From Streptomyces bikiniensis (GTDB lineage Bacteria; Actinomycetota; Actinomycetes; Streptomycetales; Streptomycetaceae), in NCBI GenBank assembly GCA_000716465.1, contig JNWL01000012.1:57777-121776 (forward strand): a stretch of 64,000 nucleotides of DNA. Direction: 5' to 3'. A program made the position numbers and the translations under genes. Of the stretch, positions 28,639 through 37,209 are shown piece by piece. The number at the start of each line of letters is the position of its first letter. Positions within the stretch are counted from its first letter, which is position 1. The notes beneath the pieces are model-generated. The model did not search any database, was not told where the DNA came from, and was given only the letters and a program-made list of their open reading frames with translations.

Positions 28639-29922
28639 TTACCGCACGTGACCGTCGCCGGTGACGATGTACTTGGTGGAGGTCAGCTCGGGAAGGCCCA
28701 TGGGACCCCTGGCGTGCAGCTTCTGGGTGGAGATGCCGATCTCGGCGCCGAAGCCGAACTGGCCGCCGTCCGTGAACCGGGTGGAGGCGTTCACGGCGAC
28801 CGTGGTGGAGTCGACCAGCTGGGTGAAGCGGCGGGCCGCGGCCTGCGAGGTGGTGACGATCGCCTCGGTGTGGCCGGAGGACCACGTCCGGATGTGCTCC
28901 ACGGCCTTGTCGAGGGAGTCGACCACGGCGGCGGCGATGTCGTACGAGAGGTACTCGGTCTCCCAGTCCTCCTCCGTGGCCGGGACGACGGTGGCCTTGG
29001 AGCCCTCGGCGAGGGCGAGGGTCCGCTCGTCGGCGTGGACGGTGACGCCGGCCTCCGCGAGGGCGTCGAGGGCCCGGGGCAGGAAGGCCTCGGCGACGTC
29101 CCGGTGGACGAGGAGGGTCTCGGCGGCGTTGCAGACGCTGACCCGGTGGGCCTTGGAGTTGATCAGGACGTCCACGGCCGTGTCGAGGTCGGTCTCGGCG
29201 TCGACGTAGACGTGGCAGTTGCCGGTGCCGGTCTCGATGACCGGGACGGTGGACTCCTCGACGACGGTCTTGATGAGGGAGGCGCCGCCGCGCGGGATGA
29301 GGACGTCGACGAGGCCGCGGGCGCGCATCAGCTCGCGGACCGAGTCGCGGGACTCGCCGGGGACGAGCTGGACCGCGTCGGCGGGCAGCCCGGCGCCCCC
29401 GACGGCGTCGCGCAGGACGGCCACCAGGGCGTTGTTGGAGGCGTACGCGGAGGAGGAGCCGCGGAGGAGGACGGCGTTGCCGGACTTGAGGCAGAGGGCG
29501 GCGGCGTCGACGGTGACGTTCGGGCGGGCCTCGTAGATGATGCCGACGACGCCGAGGGGGACGCGGACCTGGCGCAGGTCGATGCCGTTGGGGAGGGTCG
29601 AGCCGCGGACGACCTCGCCGACGGGGTCGGGCAGCGCGGCCACGTCGCGGACGTCGGCGGCGATGGCCCGGACGCGCTCGGGGGTGAGGGTGAGCCGGTC
29701 GACGATGGCCTCGCTGGTCCCGGCCTCGCGGGCCTTGGCGATGTCCACGGCGTTGGCCTCGACGATCTCGGCGGTGCGCGCTTCGAGGGCGTCCGCGACG
29801 GCGAGGAGTGCCTCGTCCTTGACCGCGCGCGGGAGTGGCGCGATTTCGGCGGCGGCGGCGCGGGCCCGGTGGGCGGCCCGGGTGACCGGGGAGAGGTCGT
29901 CGAGGGGCGTGAGCGAGGTCAT
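28639..29922 (-). CDS. proA: Gamma-glutamyl phosphate reductase
   Basis: 427 residues of the aldehyde-dehydrogenase superfamily. '[35 protein letters not shown]' and the catalytic Cys in '[17 protein letters not shown]' are ProA signatures; '[26 protein letters not shown]' closes the C-terminus. It reduces gamma-glutamyl phosphate with NADPH in proline synthesis. proB lies upstream on the same strand with one small gene between, so the two steps of the pathway are close but not contiguous. Confidence 0.97.
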   Translation of the reverse strand: MTSLTPLDDLSPVTRAAHRARAAAAEIAPLPRAVKDEALLAVADALEARTAEIVEANAVDIAKAREAGTSEAIVDRLTLTPERVRAIAADVRDVAALPDPVGEVVRGSTLPNGIDLRQVRVPLGVVGIIYEARPNVTVDAAALCLKSGNAVLLRGSSSAYASNNALVAVLRDAVGGAGLPADAVQLVPGESRDSVRELMRARGLVDVLIPRGGASLIKTVVEESTVPVIETGTGNCHVYVDAETDLDTAVDVLINSKAHRVSVCNAAETLLVHRDVAEAFLPRALDALAEAGVTVHADERTLALAEGSKATVVPATEEDWETEYLSYDIAAAVVDSLDKAVEHIRTWSSGHTEAIVTTSQAAARRFTQLVDSTTVAVNASTRFTDGGQFGFGAEIGISTQKLHARGPMGLPELTSTKYIVTGDGHVR

Positions 29923-29999
29923 GTCCGCAGGGTACTGGCACCCCTGCGGACATCCCTCACGTATCCCGCACTCCGAGACGTATCCCTGGACGGGCTCCC

Positions 30000-30021
30000 G
30001 GGCACGGCCCGGGGCGTGCCC
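30000..30021 (-). terminator. Hairpin after the SKLWHIT protein gene
   Basis: A 7-bp stem (30000-30006 with 30015-30021) and a GC-rich 8-nt loop, about 40 bp past the stop. Weak but well placed. Confidence 0.45.
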
Positions 30022-30061
30022 CCGGACACGGCCCGGACGCCCTGGTCGGGGGTCCCGCCCC

Positions 30062-30403
30062 TCAGTAGGGGTGGACGCCGACCGGGGCGGCGGGCGGCGG
30101 GCCGTAGCCCTCCGCGATCCGCTGGTGGTAGGTCTCGCGGTCGATGACCTCCAGGCCCACGATCTCCCAGGGCGGCAGCTTGGCGGTCTGCCGGTGCTCG
30201 CCCCACAGGCGCAGGGCGACGGCCGCGGCGTCGTGCAGGTCGCGGGCCTCCTCCCAGTACCGGATCTCGGCGTGATCGTTGGCGTAGCGGCTGGTCAGCA
30301 GGAAGGGATGGTCGTGGGCCAGCTGTTCGAGCCCCCGGCGCACCTCCTTCAGCGGCGACTCCACGCCCGAGACGCTGAGGGTGATGTGCCAGAGCTTGGA
30401 CAC
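30062..30403 (-). CDS. Conserved small protein of unknown function ([10 protein letters not shown]...)
   Basis: 113 residues from the GTG at 30403 (GAGGAA 8 nt upstream): '[55 protein letters not shown]...', ending '[11 protein letters not shown]'. It contains no Cys and no membrane segment, and looks like a compact alpha/beta domain. It lies between proB and proA. An in-frame GTG at 30583 has a perfect AGGAGGT 5 nt upstream and would add 60 hydrophilic, low-complexity residues; third-position GC falls in that extension, so I prefer the shorter form but cannot exclude the longer one. Function unknown. Confidence 0.75.
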   Translation of the reverse strand: MSKLWHITLSVSGVESPLKEVRRGLEQLAHDHPFLLTSRYANDHAEIRYWEEARDLHDAAAVALRLWGEHRQTAKLPPWEIVGLEVIDRETYHQRIAEGYGPPPAAPVGVHPY

Positions 30404-30843
30404 GGGCCGTTCCTCGGCGCGTGCCTCACGTGTCTCGCGTGCCTCATGCGTGTCGGTGGTGGTCTCGGTCTTCCTGTCCGTGGACCCGTCCCGTGACGCG
30501 TCGAAGTCGGCTCCGGCCTCGACGCTGGTCAGGACGCGTTCGGCAGTCCCACGGGGCGGCGCCCCTGGGCGCGCTCGTCTCACCGGCGACCTCCTGTGTG
30601 ATGCGTGTGGTGCTGTACCCCGCCTTGCTCTTAACCCCCGAGACAAAGTTGACCAGTCCGAGGCGGCACTTGGGGCGGTTTTGGTGAACGTCCCTTCCGG
30701 ATGGCCGCAGTTTCAGCCGTTTCGGCGGAGGCGTTCGACGGATGGCGTACGGTGCGCGGCACGCGGCCGGCGAGACGCCCGGCCGAGGGCGCGTCCGGCC
30801 GGGGGCGCGTCCGACTGGGGGTGCGTCCGGCCGGGGCGCGCGG
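30404..30843. other. 440-bp stretch between proB and the SKLWHIT gene
   Basis: No independent gene is evident. On the minus strand it holds a perfect SD (AGGAGGT, 30589-30595) with an in-frame GTG at 30583 that could extend the downstream protein. A locally AT-richer pocket at about 30630-30690 is the likely promoter area. The stretch 30750-30845 next to the proB stop has repeated CGTCCGGCCGGGG-like words. Confidence 0.5.
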
Positions 30844-31947
30844 TCAGGCGATGACGACGAGGTCGTCGCGGTGGACGACCTCGCGCTCGTACTCCGGCCC
30901 CAGCTCCCTGGCGAGCTCGTGGGTGGAGCGCCCGAGCATCCGGGGGAGCTCCTTGGCGTCGAAGTTGACGAGGCCGCGGGCGACGGCCCGGCCGGCGGCG
31001 TCGCGCAGCTCGACCGGGTCACCGGCCACGAAGTCGCCCTCGACGGCCGCGACACCGGCCGCGAGCAGGGACTTCTTGCCCTCGACGACCGCGCGGACGG
31101 CCCCGTCGTCGAGAGAGAGGGAGCCCTGCGGGGTGGAGGCGTGGGCGAGCCAGAGGAGCCGGTCGGCGGAACGGCGGCCGGTGCGGTGGAAGTACGTGCC
31201 GGTGTCCCGGCCCGCGAGGGCGTCGGCGGCGCGGCTCGCGGAGGTGAGGACGACGGGGATGCCGGCGGCGGCGGCGATCCGGGCCGCCTCGACCTTGGTG
31301 ACCATGCCGCCGGTGCCGACGCCCGCCTTGCCGGCCGAGCCGATCTCGACGTGGGCGATGTCCTCGGGGCCCGTGACCTCGGTGATCCTCGACGTGCCGG
31401 GCTTGGACGGGTCGCCGTCGTAGAGCCCGTCGACGTCGGAGAGCAGCACGAGCAGGTCGGCGCGGACGAGGTGGGCGACGAGGGCGGCGAGCCGGTCGTT
31501 GTCCCCGAAGCGGATCTCGTCCGTGGCGACGGTGTCGTTCTCGTTGACGACGGGCAGCGCGCCCATGGTGAGGAGCTGGTCGAGGGTCCGGTACGCGTTG
31601 CGGTAGTGGGCGCGCCGGCTGGTGTCGTCGGTGGTGAGGAGGACCTGGCCGACGCGGACGCCGTAACGGGCGAAGGAGGCGGTGTAGCGGGCCACGAGCA
31701 GGCCCTGGCCGACGCTGGCGGCGGCCTGCTGGCGGGCGAGGTCCTTGGGGCGTCGGGTGAGGCCGAGCGGGGCGAGGCCCGCGGCGATGGCGCCGGAGGA
31801 GACGAGGACGATCTCCTTCTCGCCGCCGCTGCGGACCTTGGCGAGCACGTCCACGAGGGCGTCGACCCGGTCGGCGTCGAGGCCTCCGGAGGCGGTGGTG
31901 AGGGAGGAGGAGCCGACCTTGACGACGATCCTGCGGGCCTCCGTCAC
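30844..31947 (-). CDS. proB: Glutamate 5-kinase
   Basis: 367 residues from the GTG at 31947 (GAGG 6 nt upstream), the usual ProB length; an in-frame start at 32007 would add 20 Thr/Gln/Val-rich residues. 'RRIVVKVGSSSLT' is the amino-acid-kinase nucleotide motif; 'VLVSSGAIAAGL', 'VVNENDTVATDEIRFGDND' and 'GTGGMVTKVEAARIAAAAGIP' follow. The C-terminal ~100 residues are a PUA domain ('SLSLDDGAVRAVVEGKKSLLAAGV'). It phosphorylates glutamate, the first step of proline synthesis. In many actinobacteria proB directly follows obg; here a ~9-kb glycosyltransferase cluster intervenes. Confidence 0.95.
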   Translation of the reverse strand: MTEARRIVVKVGSSSLTTASGGLDADRVDALVDVLAKVRSGGEKEIVLVSSGAIAAGLAPLGLTRRPKDLARQQAAASVGQGLLVARYTASFARYGVRVGQVLLTTDDTSRRAHYRNAYRTLDQLLTMGALPVVNENDTVATDEIRFGDNDRLAALVAHLVRADLLVLLSDVDGLYDGDPSKPGTSRITEVTGPEDIAHVEIGSAGKAGVGTGGMVTKVEAARIAAAAGIPVVLTSASRAADALAGRDTGTYFHRTGRRSADRLLWLAHASTPQGSLSLDDGAVRAVVEGKKSLLAAGVAAVEGDFVAGDPVELRDAAGRAVARGLVNFDAKELPRMLGRSTHELARELGPEYEREVVHRDDLVVIA

Positions 31948-32055
31948 GTACTGCCTCGCGCTGTCCGTCTGACCCGTCACCTGCGTCGTCACCTGCGTCG
32001 TCCTCACTCGCCGTCCGTGGCGCCGGGCGCTGCGCGCTCCGGCCGCCAGGGCAAT

Positions 32056-32718
32056 CTACGCGAGCCGGGAGGGCTGCCGCTCGTCCGTTTCGCTCCCCGG
32101 ACCGGACGGGCCGGACGCGGCGGACGCGCCGGGGGCCGCGTCGTTGCCGCGGGGCACCAGGATCCGCTGGGAGATCAGGTAGGTGAAGGGGATCGCGACG
32201 ACTGCCGCCACGAGTGGCGCGATCCTTTCGTTCATTCCGGCCAAGGTGACGAGCACGAACAGGCCGGTGCTCTGCACCACGAAGTTGGTGAGGTTGGCGA
32301 GGGGGAAGAGGGCGAACTTCTTCCAGGTGGGGCGGGTGCGGTAGGTGAAGTAGGTGTTGAGGAAGAAGGAGCCGATCATGCTGAGCACGAAGGCGAGGGA
32401 GTTCGCGGCGAGGTACGGCATCCACGGGTGCAGGAGCAGGTAGAACCCGAAGAACGTGCCGGTGTTGATCCCGCCCACCAGACCGAAGCGGATGATCTCC
32501 GCGAGCCGCGCCCGCCGGGCGGAGGCCCGTCCGGCGGAACCGGCGCCCCCGGCGGAACCTGAACCGGAAACGGCAGGTCCTGCACCCTCGGCGGGACCCG
32601 GACCGGGACCGGGACCGGGACCGGAACCGGTTCCGGAGCCCACAGGTCCGGCACCCTCACCGACCGCGTGACCGGTCTCTCCGACCGGGCCGGGTCGCTC
32701 CTCCCGGCCCGTCCCCAT
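32056..32718 (-). CDS. GtrA family membrane protein (lipid-linked sugar flippase-like)
   Basis: 220 residues from the ATG at 32718, which overlaps the stop of the GT2 gene (TGATG). The first ~75 residues are a Gly/Pro/Ser/Ala-rich repeat with a run of GP pairs. Then come four membrane segments: 'IIRFGLVGGINTGTFFGFYLLL', 'LAANSLAFVLSMIGSFFLNTYFTYR', 'FALFPLANLTNFVVQSTGLFVLVTL' and 'IAPLVAAVVAIPFTYLISQRILV'. The GtrA domain is thought to help move polyprenyl-phosphate sugars across the membrane. Coupling to the GtrB-like gene implies they act together. Confidence 0.88.
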   Translation of the reverse strand: MGTGREERPGPVGETGHAVGEGAGPVGSGTGSGPGPGPGPGPAEGAGPAVSGSGSAGGAGSAGRASARRARLAEIIRFGLVGGINTGTFFGFYLLLHPWMPYLAANSLAFVLSMIGSFFLNTYFTYRTRPTWKKFALFPLANLTNFVVQSTGLFVLVTLAGMNERIAPLVAAVVAIPFTYLISQRILVPRGNDAAPGASAASGPSGPGSETDERQPSRLA

Positions 32719-33725
32719 CAGCGCTCCCGCTCGGTGGTCGCGACGCGCAGGTGGTCGGCGGCGCGGTCGGCGATGGTGCGGCCGGCGGTCGCGCTGTCGA
32801 GGGAGCGGTGGGTCTCCTTGACGAGGAAGTGCGGCCGGCGCTTGGTCTCGTAGTAGATGCGGCCGATGTACTCGCCGATCAGCCCCAGCATCATCATCTG
32901 CACACCGCCGAGGCCCACGATGATCGCGACCAGGGTGACGTAGCCGGGCGCGTCGACGCCCTGGGTGATGGCGTTGACCGCGACCCAGACCGCGTACACG
33001 GCGGCGAGGCCGGTCAGCATCATGCCGAGCCAGAGGGCCATCCGCAGCGGACGGTTGTTGAAGGAGATCAGCCCGTCCATGCCGTAGTTGAGCAGGGAGC
33101 TGAACTTCCACTTCGTCTCGCCGCCCTCGCGCGCGGCGTTCTGGTAGTCGAAGGTGACGGTGTCGAAGCCGATCCAGGAGAAGAGGCCCTTGGAGAAGCG
33201 GTTGTACTCGGGGAGCGAGAGCAGCGCGTCCACGGCGGGCCGGGAGAGCAGCCGGAAGTCGCCGACGCCGTCGGTGAGCTCCACGTCGACCCAGCGGTTG
33301 ACGGCCCGGTAGTAGGTGCGGCTGAGGGCGCTGCGGATCTTCTTGTCGCCCTCGCGGGTGCGTCGCGCTATCACCTGGTCGTGGCCCTGGTGGTAGAGCT
33401 CCAGCATGCGGCCGAGCAGCTCCGGCGGGTGCTGGAGGTCGGCGTCCATGATCACCACGGCGTCGCCGACGGCCTTGGTCAGGCCCGCGAGCATGCCGGC
33501 CTCCTTGCCGAAGTTGCGGCTGAAGGAGGCATACTGGGTGCCGTTCGGGTGCCGGGAGGCGATCTCCCGCAGCTTGCCCAGCGTTCCGTCGGAGCTGCCG
33601 TCGTCCACGTAACAGATCTCGTAGTCGACCGCGAGGGTGTCGAGCACCTGACGCATCCGCGCGTCGAAGAGCTCGATCACGTCCTCCTCGTTGAAGCAGG
33701 GGACGACGACGGAAAGCTTGGTCAT
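32718..33725 (-). CDS. GtrB/DPM1-like GT2 polyprenyl-phosphate glycosyltransferase
   Basis: 335 residues. GT-A fold: 'LSVVVPCFNEEDVIELFD' (about 4-21), 'YEICYVDDGSSDGT', 'SRNFGKEAGMLAGL' and the DxD-type 'VIMDADLQHPPELL' (about 93). 'GVGDFRLLSRPAVDALL' and 'EGGETKWKFSSLLNYGMDGLISF' are typical of bactoprenol glucosyltransferases. Two C-terminal membrane segments lie at about 230-250 and 265-290. It should transfer a sugar from a nucleotide donor onto undecaprenyl phosphate, to be flipped by the GtrA partner. It diverges from the TagF fusion across 619 bp. Confidence 0.9.
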   Translation of the reverse strand: MTKLSVVVPCFNEEDVIELFDARMRQVLDTLAVDYEICYVDDGSSDGTLGKLREIASRHPNGTQYASFSRNFGKEAGMLAGLTKAVGDAVVIMDADLQHPPELLGRMLELYHQGHDQVIARRTREGDKKIRSALSRTYYRAVNRWVDVELTDGVGDFRLLSRPAVDALLSLPEYNRFSKGLFSWIGFDTVTFDYQNAAREGGETKWKFSSLLNYGMDGLISFNNRPLRMALWLGMMLTGLAAVYAVWVAVNAITQGVDAPGYVTLVAIIVGLGGVQMMMLGLIGEYIGRIYYETKRRPHFLVKETHRSLDSATAGRTIADRAADHLRVATTERER

Positions 33726-34344
33726 GGAACGGTCACTCCAGAAGGATGGACGAGAGCACGCTCTGAGGGGCCACCACCGGGCTCTTCTTCAAGCGGCACC
33801 GCGCGGTACAAGGTGGTGATGACCGTCCGGCGCGCCCTGCGTGGCCGTCCCGGTCGGCATGTCGTCCATACAATAAGGCATCGGGAAAGACCTTGGAAAT
33901 ACGCGGCATTTCACTCATTCGTCCCGTATGAGACATCCCGAGGTCGACAGAAGTCACCATCGGCGAGACAGGATCTCCCCCCTCGGAACGGCCGGAACAG
34001 TCGAAACGGCCGGAGCGACCGGAGCGACCGGAGCCGCCGCCATTCCCCGGTCCCGCCCCGCGGAACCCCGGGGCGGTGTGTTTCCCGTCACTCCGCCCGG
34101 CCCGGCGTGAGAGGGTTCGCGGTGGCTTCTCCCCCCGTACGCGGCCCCATGTGAACGGTGCCGGTGAGGAAACGCCCGTACGGGCGACTCCCGACACGCG
34201 GGGATGATGGTCACGCGGGCCCGTTCCTTCCGCCACGATCGGAACGCGGCGGGCCCCGCGCCGCCGAAAGGCACGAAGAGCCGGACGGGGAACACCAGGT
34301 AGCTTGGGTGTGTCTGGAGGAAAGACAAATGGATCGAGGTGCAA
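33726..34344. other. Long divergent intergenic region of the wall-glycopolymer cluster
   Basis: About 620 bp without a convincing gene. An AT-richer pocket at about 33865-33960 contains TATTGT on the minus strand (a possible -10 for the GT2 gene). A 9-bp GACCGGAGC-type tandem repeat lies near 34011-34036, a perfect 14-bp palindrome CGCCCGTACGGGCG at 34173-34186, and a TAGCTT box at 34300-34305 that could drive the TagF fusion. The size and content suggest complex regulation. Confidence 0.6.
34300..34305 (+). promoter_or_regulatory. -10 box upstream of the TagF fusion gene
   Basis: TAGCTT fits TAnnnT. Initiation near 34312 would give a short leader that contains the GGAGG at 34316-34320 and the small upstream ORF. 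Confidence 0.4.
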
Positions 34345-34352
34345 GTGCCTGA
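34329..34352 (+). CDS. Seven-codon upstream ORF (MDRGASA) overlapping the TagF-fusion start
   Basis: ATG at 34329 has the best SD in the region (GGAGG at 34316-34320, 8-nt spacing) and runs seven codons to a TGA at 34350-34352. The GTG start codons of the TagF fusion (34339 or 34345) lie inside it in another frame. It may couple or limit translation of the big gene, or it may be an accident of spacing. Confidence 0.45.
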   Translation: MDRGASA

Positions 34353-37209
34353 CGTCTCCGTGGTCGTCATCGCCTACAACGACGCAGAGCGTCTCCCGAC
34401 GGCCGTCCGGTCGGTGCTGGATCAGACCCTGCACGGCGTCGAAGTGGTGATCGTCGACGACTGCAGCAAGGACAGCACCTTCGAGGTCGCCCAGGCGCTC
34501 GCCGCCGCGCACCCCGACCGGGTGAGGGCCTTCCAGCTGCCGCAGAACAGCGGCGGCTGCGGCGCTCCCCGCAACTACGGCATCCAGCGGTGCGCCGGCG
34601 ACTACGTCATGTTCCTCGACAGCGACGACGTCCTCGAACGCAACGCCTGCCGCAACATGCTCGACGCCGCCGAGAGCACCGGCTCCGACATCGTCTCCGG
34701 CCTCTGCGTCCGCGTGCACCTGGACAGCCGCCACAAGAAGACCACCCCCTGGTACCCGTGGATCTACTCCACGACCCGGACGATCGAGTCGATCACCGAG
34801 CTGCCGGACCTGCTGACCTTCGACACCCTGTCGACGAACAAGTGCTACCGCCGGGAGTTCCTCCTGGAGGCCGGCCTGGAGTTCCCGGTCGGCATCCACT
34901 ACGAGGACCTGCTCTTCTCGGCCCAGGCCTACGTCGCCGCGCGCCGGATCACGCTCATCCCCAACACGGTCTACCACTGGAACGTGCAGGAGAGCGCCGC
35001 CGCCAAGTCGATCAGCAACCGGCGCCACGAGATCGCCAACTTCGTGCACCGCATGGAGATACACCGCCGGGTGGACGCCCTGCTGGAGAGCAAGGGCTAC
35101 GACGAGCTCAAGTACCGCAAGGACATCAAGTTCCTCAAGCACGACCTGGTCCTCCACTTCCGCGACCTGTCGCTGCTCGACGAGGACTACCGGCGCGAGT
35201 TCGCCGAGCTGGCCAACGGCTACCTCGCCGAGATCGACCCGAGGGCGTACGAGGAGGTGCAGCCGCTGCACGCCATCTGCGCCTACCTGCTGAGCAAGGA
35301 GGACTGGGACAACCTGCTCCCGGCCACCGAGGCGCTCACCAACGCGGGCCGCCTCACCTCCCCGCTCGCCGAGGTCGACGGGCAGGTCTACTGGTGCGAC
35401 CGGCACCTGGACACCGAGCAGGGCCGCCAGGTCCTCGACGTCACCGCGCGCGGCTTCCACACCCGCCCGCTCACGACGCTCGCCCTCGGCAACCGGCTCA
35501 CCTCGTACGAGAGCACCGACGGCGTCGTCAGGCTGGCCGGCCGGGTCGTCAACCCGCTGGGCCGGATCGCCCCGGACGCGAAGCTCGGCGCGGTCCTGGA
35601 GTTCTCGGCCCGCCGCAGCGTCGGCGGCAAGGCCGCCCGCATCCCGGTGACCTCGGTCCGGCACGCCGGCGAGTGGATCGAGTGGGAGGGCACGGCGGAC
35701 GTCGCCCGCACCGTGCGCCCGCTCGGCATCATCGACGCCGTCTGGGACGTCCGCCTGATCCTCACGGTCGACGGCCAGGAGCTGCGCACCCGGGTCTCCG
35801 TCGGCGGCACCCCCCTGGACAACGCGCGCTCCCTGAAGGTCCGTCCGCGGCTGACGACGCTGGTCTCCGACCGCTTCGTCCCCGAGATCACGAAGAAGGG
35901 CAACCTCTCCTACGTGCTCTCCGCCGAGGGCAAGGCGGCCGTGCACACCTCCTCGATGATCGAGGGCGCCATGCACGGGCGCACCGCCCAGCTGGCGAAG
36001 ACGAGCCTGCGCCGCCTCCTGAAGGCCAAGAAGGACCTGAACTCGGGCGAGACCAAGCTGCGCGTCTACCACGAGTTCTACAGCAAGCTGCCGATCCGCA
36101 AGGGCCTCGTGGTCTTCGAGAGCCACCTCGGCAAGCAGTACAGCGACAGCCCCAGGGCGATCTACGAGGAGATGCGCCGCCAGGGCGTCCGCTTCGAGGC
36201 CGTGTGGTCCTACGAGGGCGCGAAGCCGACCGGCTTCCCCCAGGACGCCACCCTCGTGAAGCGCTGGAGCTGGCAGTACCTGCGGGCGCTCGCCCAGGCC
36301 GAGTTCTGGATCGACAACCAGGGCTTCCCGCTGCGCCTCGCCAAGCGCCCGGGGACCACGTACATCCAGACCTGGCACGGCACCGCCCTCAAGCGGATGG
36401 GCTTCGACGAGCCCAACACCAAGGCGCGCGGGCTCGCCGCCCAGGCCGCCTTCCAGAAGTCCCTGGACCGCTTCGACCACTTCCTGATCCGCGGCGAGCA
36501 CGACCGGCGGACCCTCGCGAAGGGCTTCCGGCTCCGCGACGAGGTGCTGCTGCCCGTCGGCTACCCGCGCAACGACGAACTGGCCGAGACCCGCCGCAAG
36601 GAGGCCGAGACCGGCGTCCGGGAGCGCGGCGAGCTCGCCGCGAAGCTGGGCATCGCCCCGGAGAAGAAGGTGCTCCTGTACGCGCCGACCTTCCGGGCCG
36701 CCCCGGGCGGCAAGGTCCGCGCCTTCAAGGCCCCGTTCGACGTCGAGGAGTTCGCCGAGCGCTTCGGCGAGACCCACACGCTGCTGATCAGGACGCACTA
36801 CCTGAACAGCGTGACGCTGCCGCCGTCGGTGCGGGGACGGGTCGTCGACGTCTCCTCCCACCACGACATCACCCCGCTCCTCGCCCTCGCGGACGGGCTG
36901 ATCACCGACTACTCGTCCGTGATGTTCGACTACGGGCTGCTCGACCGCCCGATGGTCTTCTTCACCTACGACTACGACGAGTACGCCAAGGAGAACCGAG
37001 GCACCTACTTCGACCTGAAGGAGCGCGCGCCGGGCCCGGTCGTGGCCACGGCGGAGGAACTCTTCGGAGTGATCGCCAACTTCAAGGACGAGGCCGACAC
37101 CAAGTACGCGGCGGCCCGCCAGCGGTTCAACGCAGAGTTCAGCGAGTACGACCGGGGCGACGCGGCCCGCCGGATCGTCGCCAAGTTCTTCACCGGGAGC
37201 GGGAAGTGA
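34345..37209 (+). CDS. Bifunctional GT2 glycosyltransferase - CDP-glycerol glycerophosphotransferase (TagF-like)
   Basis: 954 residues from the GTG at 34345 (GAGG 5 nt upstream; GTG 34339 is an alternative). N-terminal GT2 domain (about 1-330): 'SVVVIAYNDAERLPTAVRSVLDQT', 'NSGGCGAPRNYGIQRC' and the DxD-type 'VMFLDSDDVLE' near residue 92. A beta-rich middle region (about 330-560) follows. The C-terminal TagF/Glyphos_transf domain (about 570-950) has 'TYIQTWHGTALKRMGFD' near residue 677, 'VLLYAPTFR' and 'DGLITDYSSVMFDY' near 852. TagF-type enzymes polymerise glycerol- or ribitol-phosphate chains of teichoic acids at the membrane. The stop overlaps the next GT4 start (GTGA). Confidence 0.9.
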   Translation: MPDVSVVVIAYNDAERLPTAVRSVLDQTLHGVEVVIVDDCSKDSTFEVAQALAAAHPDRVRAFQLPQNSGGCGAPRNYGIQRCAGDYVMFLDSDDVLERNACRNMLDAAESTGSDIVSGLCVRVHLDSRHKKTTPWYPWIYSTTRTIESITELPDLLTFDTLSTNKCYRREFLLEAGLEFPVGIHYEDLLFSAQAYVAARRITLIPNTVYHWNVQESAAAKSISNRRHEIANFVHRMEIHRRVDALLESKGYDELKYRKDIKFLKHDLVLHFRDLSLLDEDYRREFAELANGYLAEIDPRAYEEVQPLHAICAYLLSKEDWDNLLPATEALTNAGRLTSPLAEVDGQVYWCDRHLDTEQGRQVLDVTARGFHTRPLTTLALGNRLTSYESTDGVVRLAGRVVNPLGRIAPDAKLGAVLEFSARRSVGGKAARIPVTSVRHAGEWIEWEGTADVARTVRPLGIIDAVWDVRLILTVDGQELRTRVSVGGTPLDNARSLKVRPRLTTLVSDRFVPEITKKGNLSYVLSAEGKAAVHTSSMIEGAMHGRTAQLAKTSLRRLLKAKKDLNSGETKLRVYHEFYSKLPIRKGLVVFESHLGKQYSDSPRAIYEEMRRQGVRFEAVWSYEGAKPTGFPQDATLVKRWSWQYLRALAQAEFWIDNQGFPLRLAKRPGTTYIQTWHGTALKRMGFDEPNTKARGLAAQAAFQKSLDRFDHFLIRGEHDRRTLAKGFRLRDEVLLPVGYPRNDELAETRRKEAETGVRERGELAAKLGIAPEKKVLLYAPTFRAAPGGKVRAFKAPFDVEEFAERFGETHTLLIRTHYLNSVTLPPSVRGRVVDVSSHHDITPLLALADGLITDYSSVMFDYGLLDRPMVFFTYDYDEYAKENRGTYFDLKERAPGPVVATAEELFGVIANFKDEADTKYAAARQRFNAEFSEYDRGDAARRIVAKFFTGSGK

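Noticed and set aside
32580..32640. GGGACC/GGAACC repeats as an operator array
   Set aside because: They encode the Gly-Pro repeat at the start of the GtrA protein; the period of six bases follows the two-residue unit.
34011..34036. CRISPR-like repeat at the GACCGGAGC units
   Set aside because: The repeat unit is only 9 bp, contiguous and without spacers; no cas genes are in the window.
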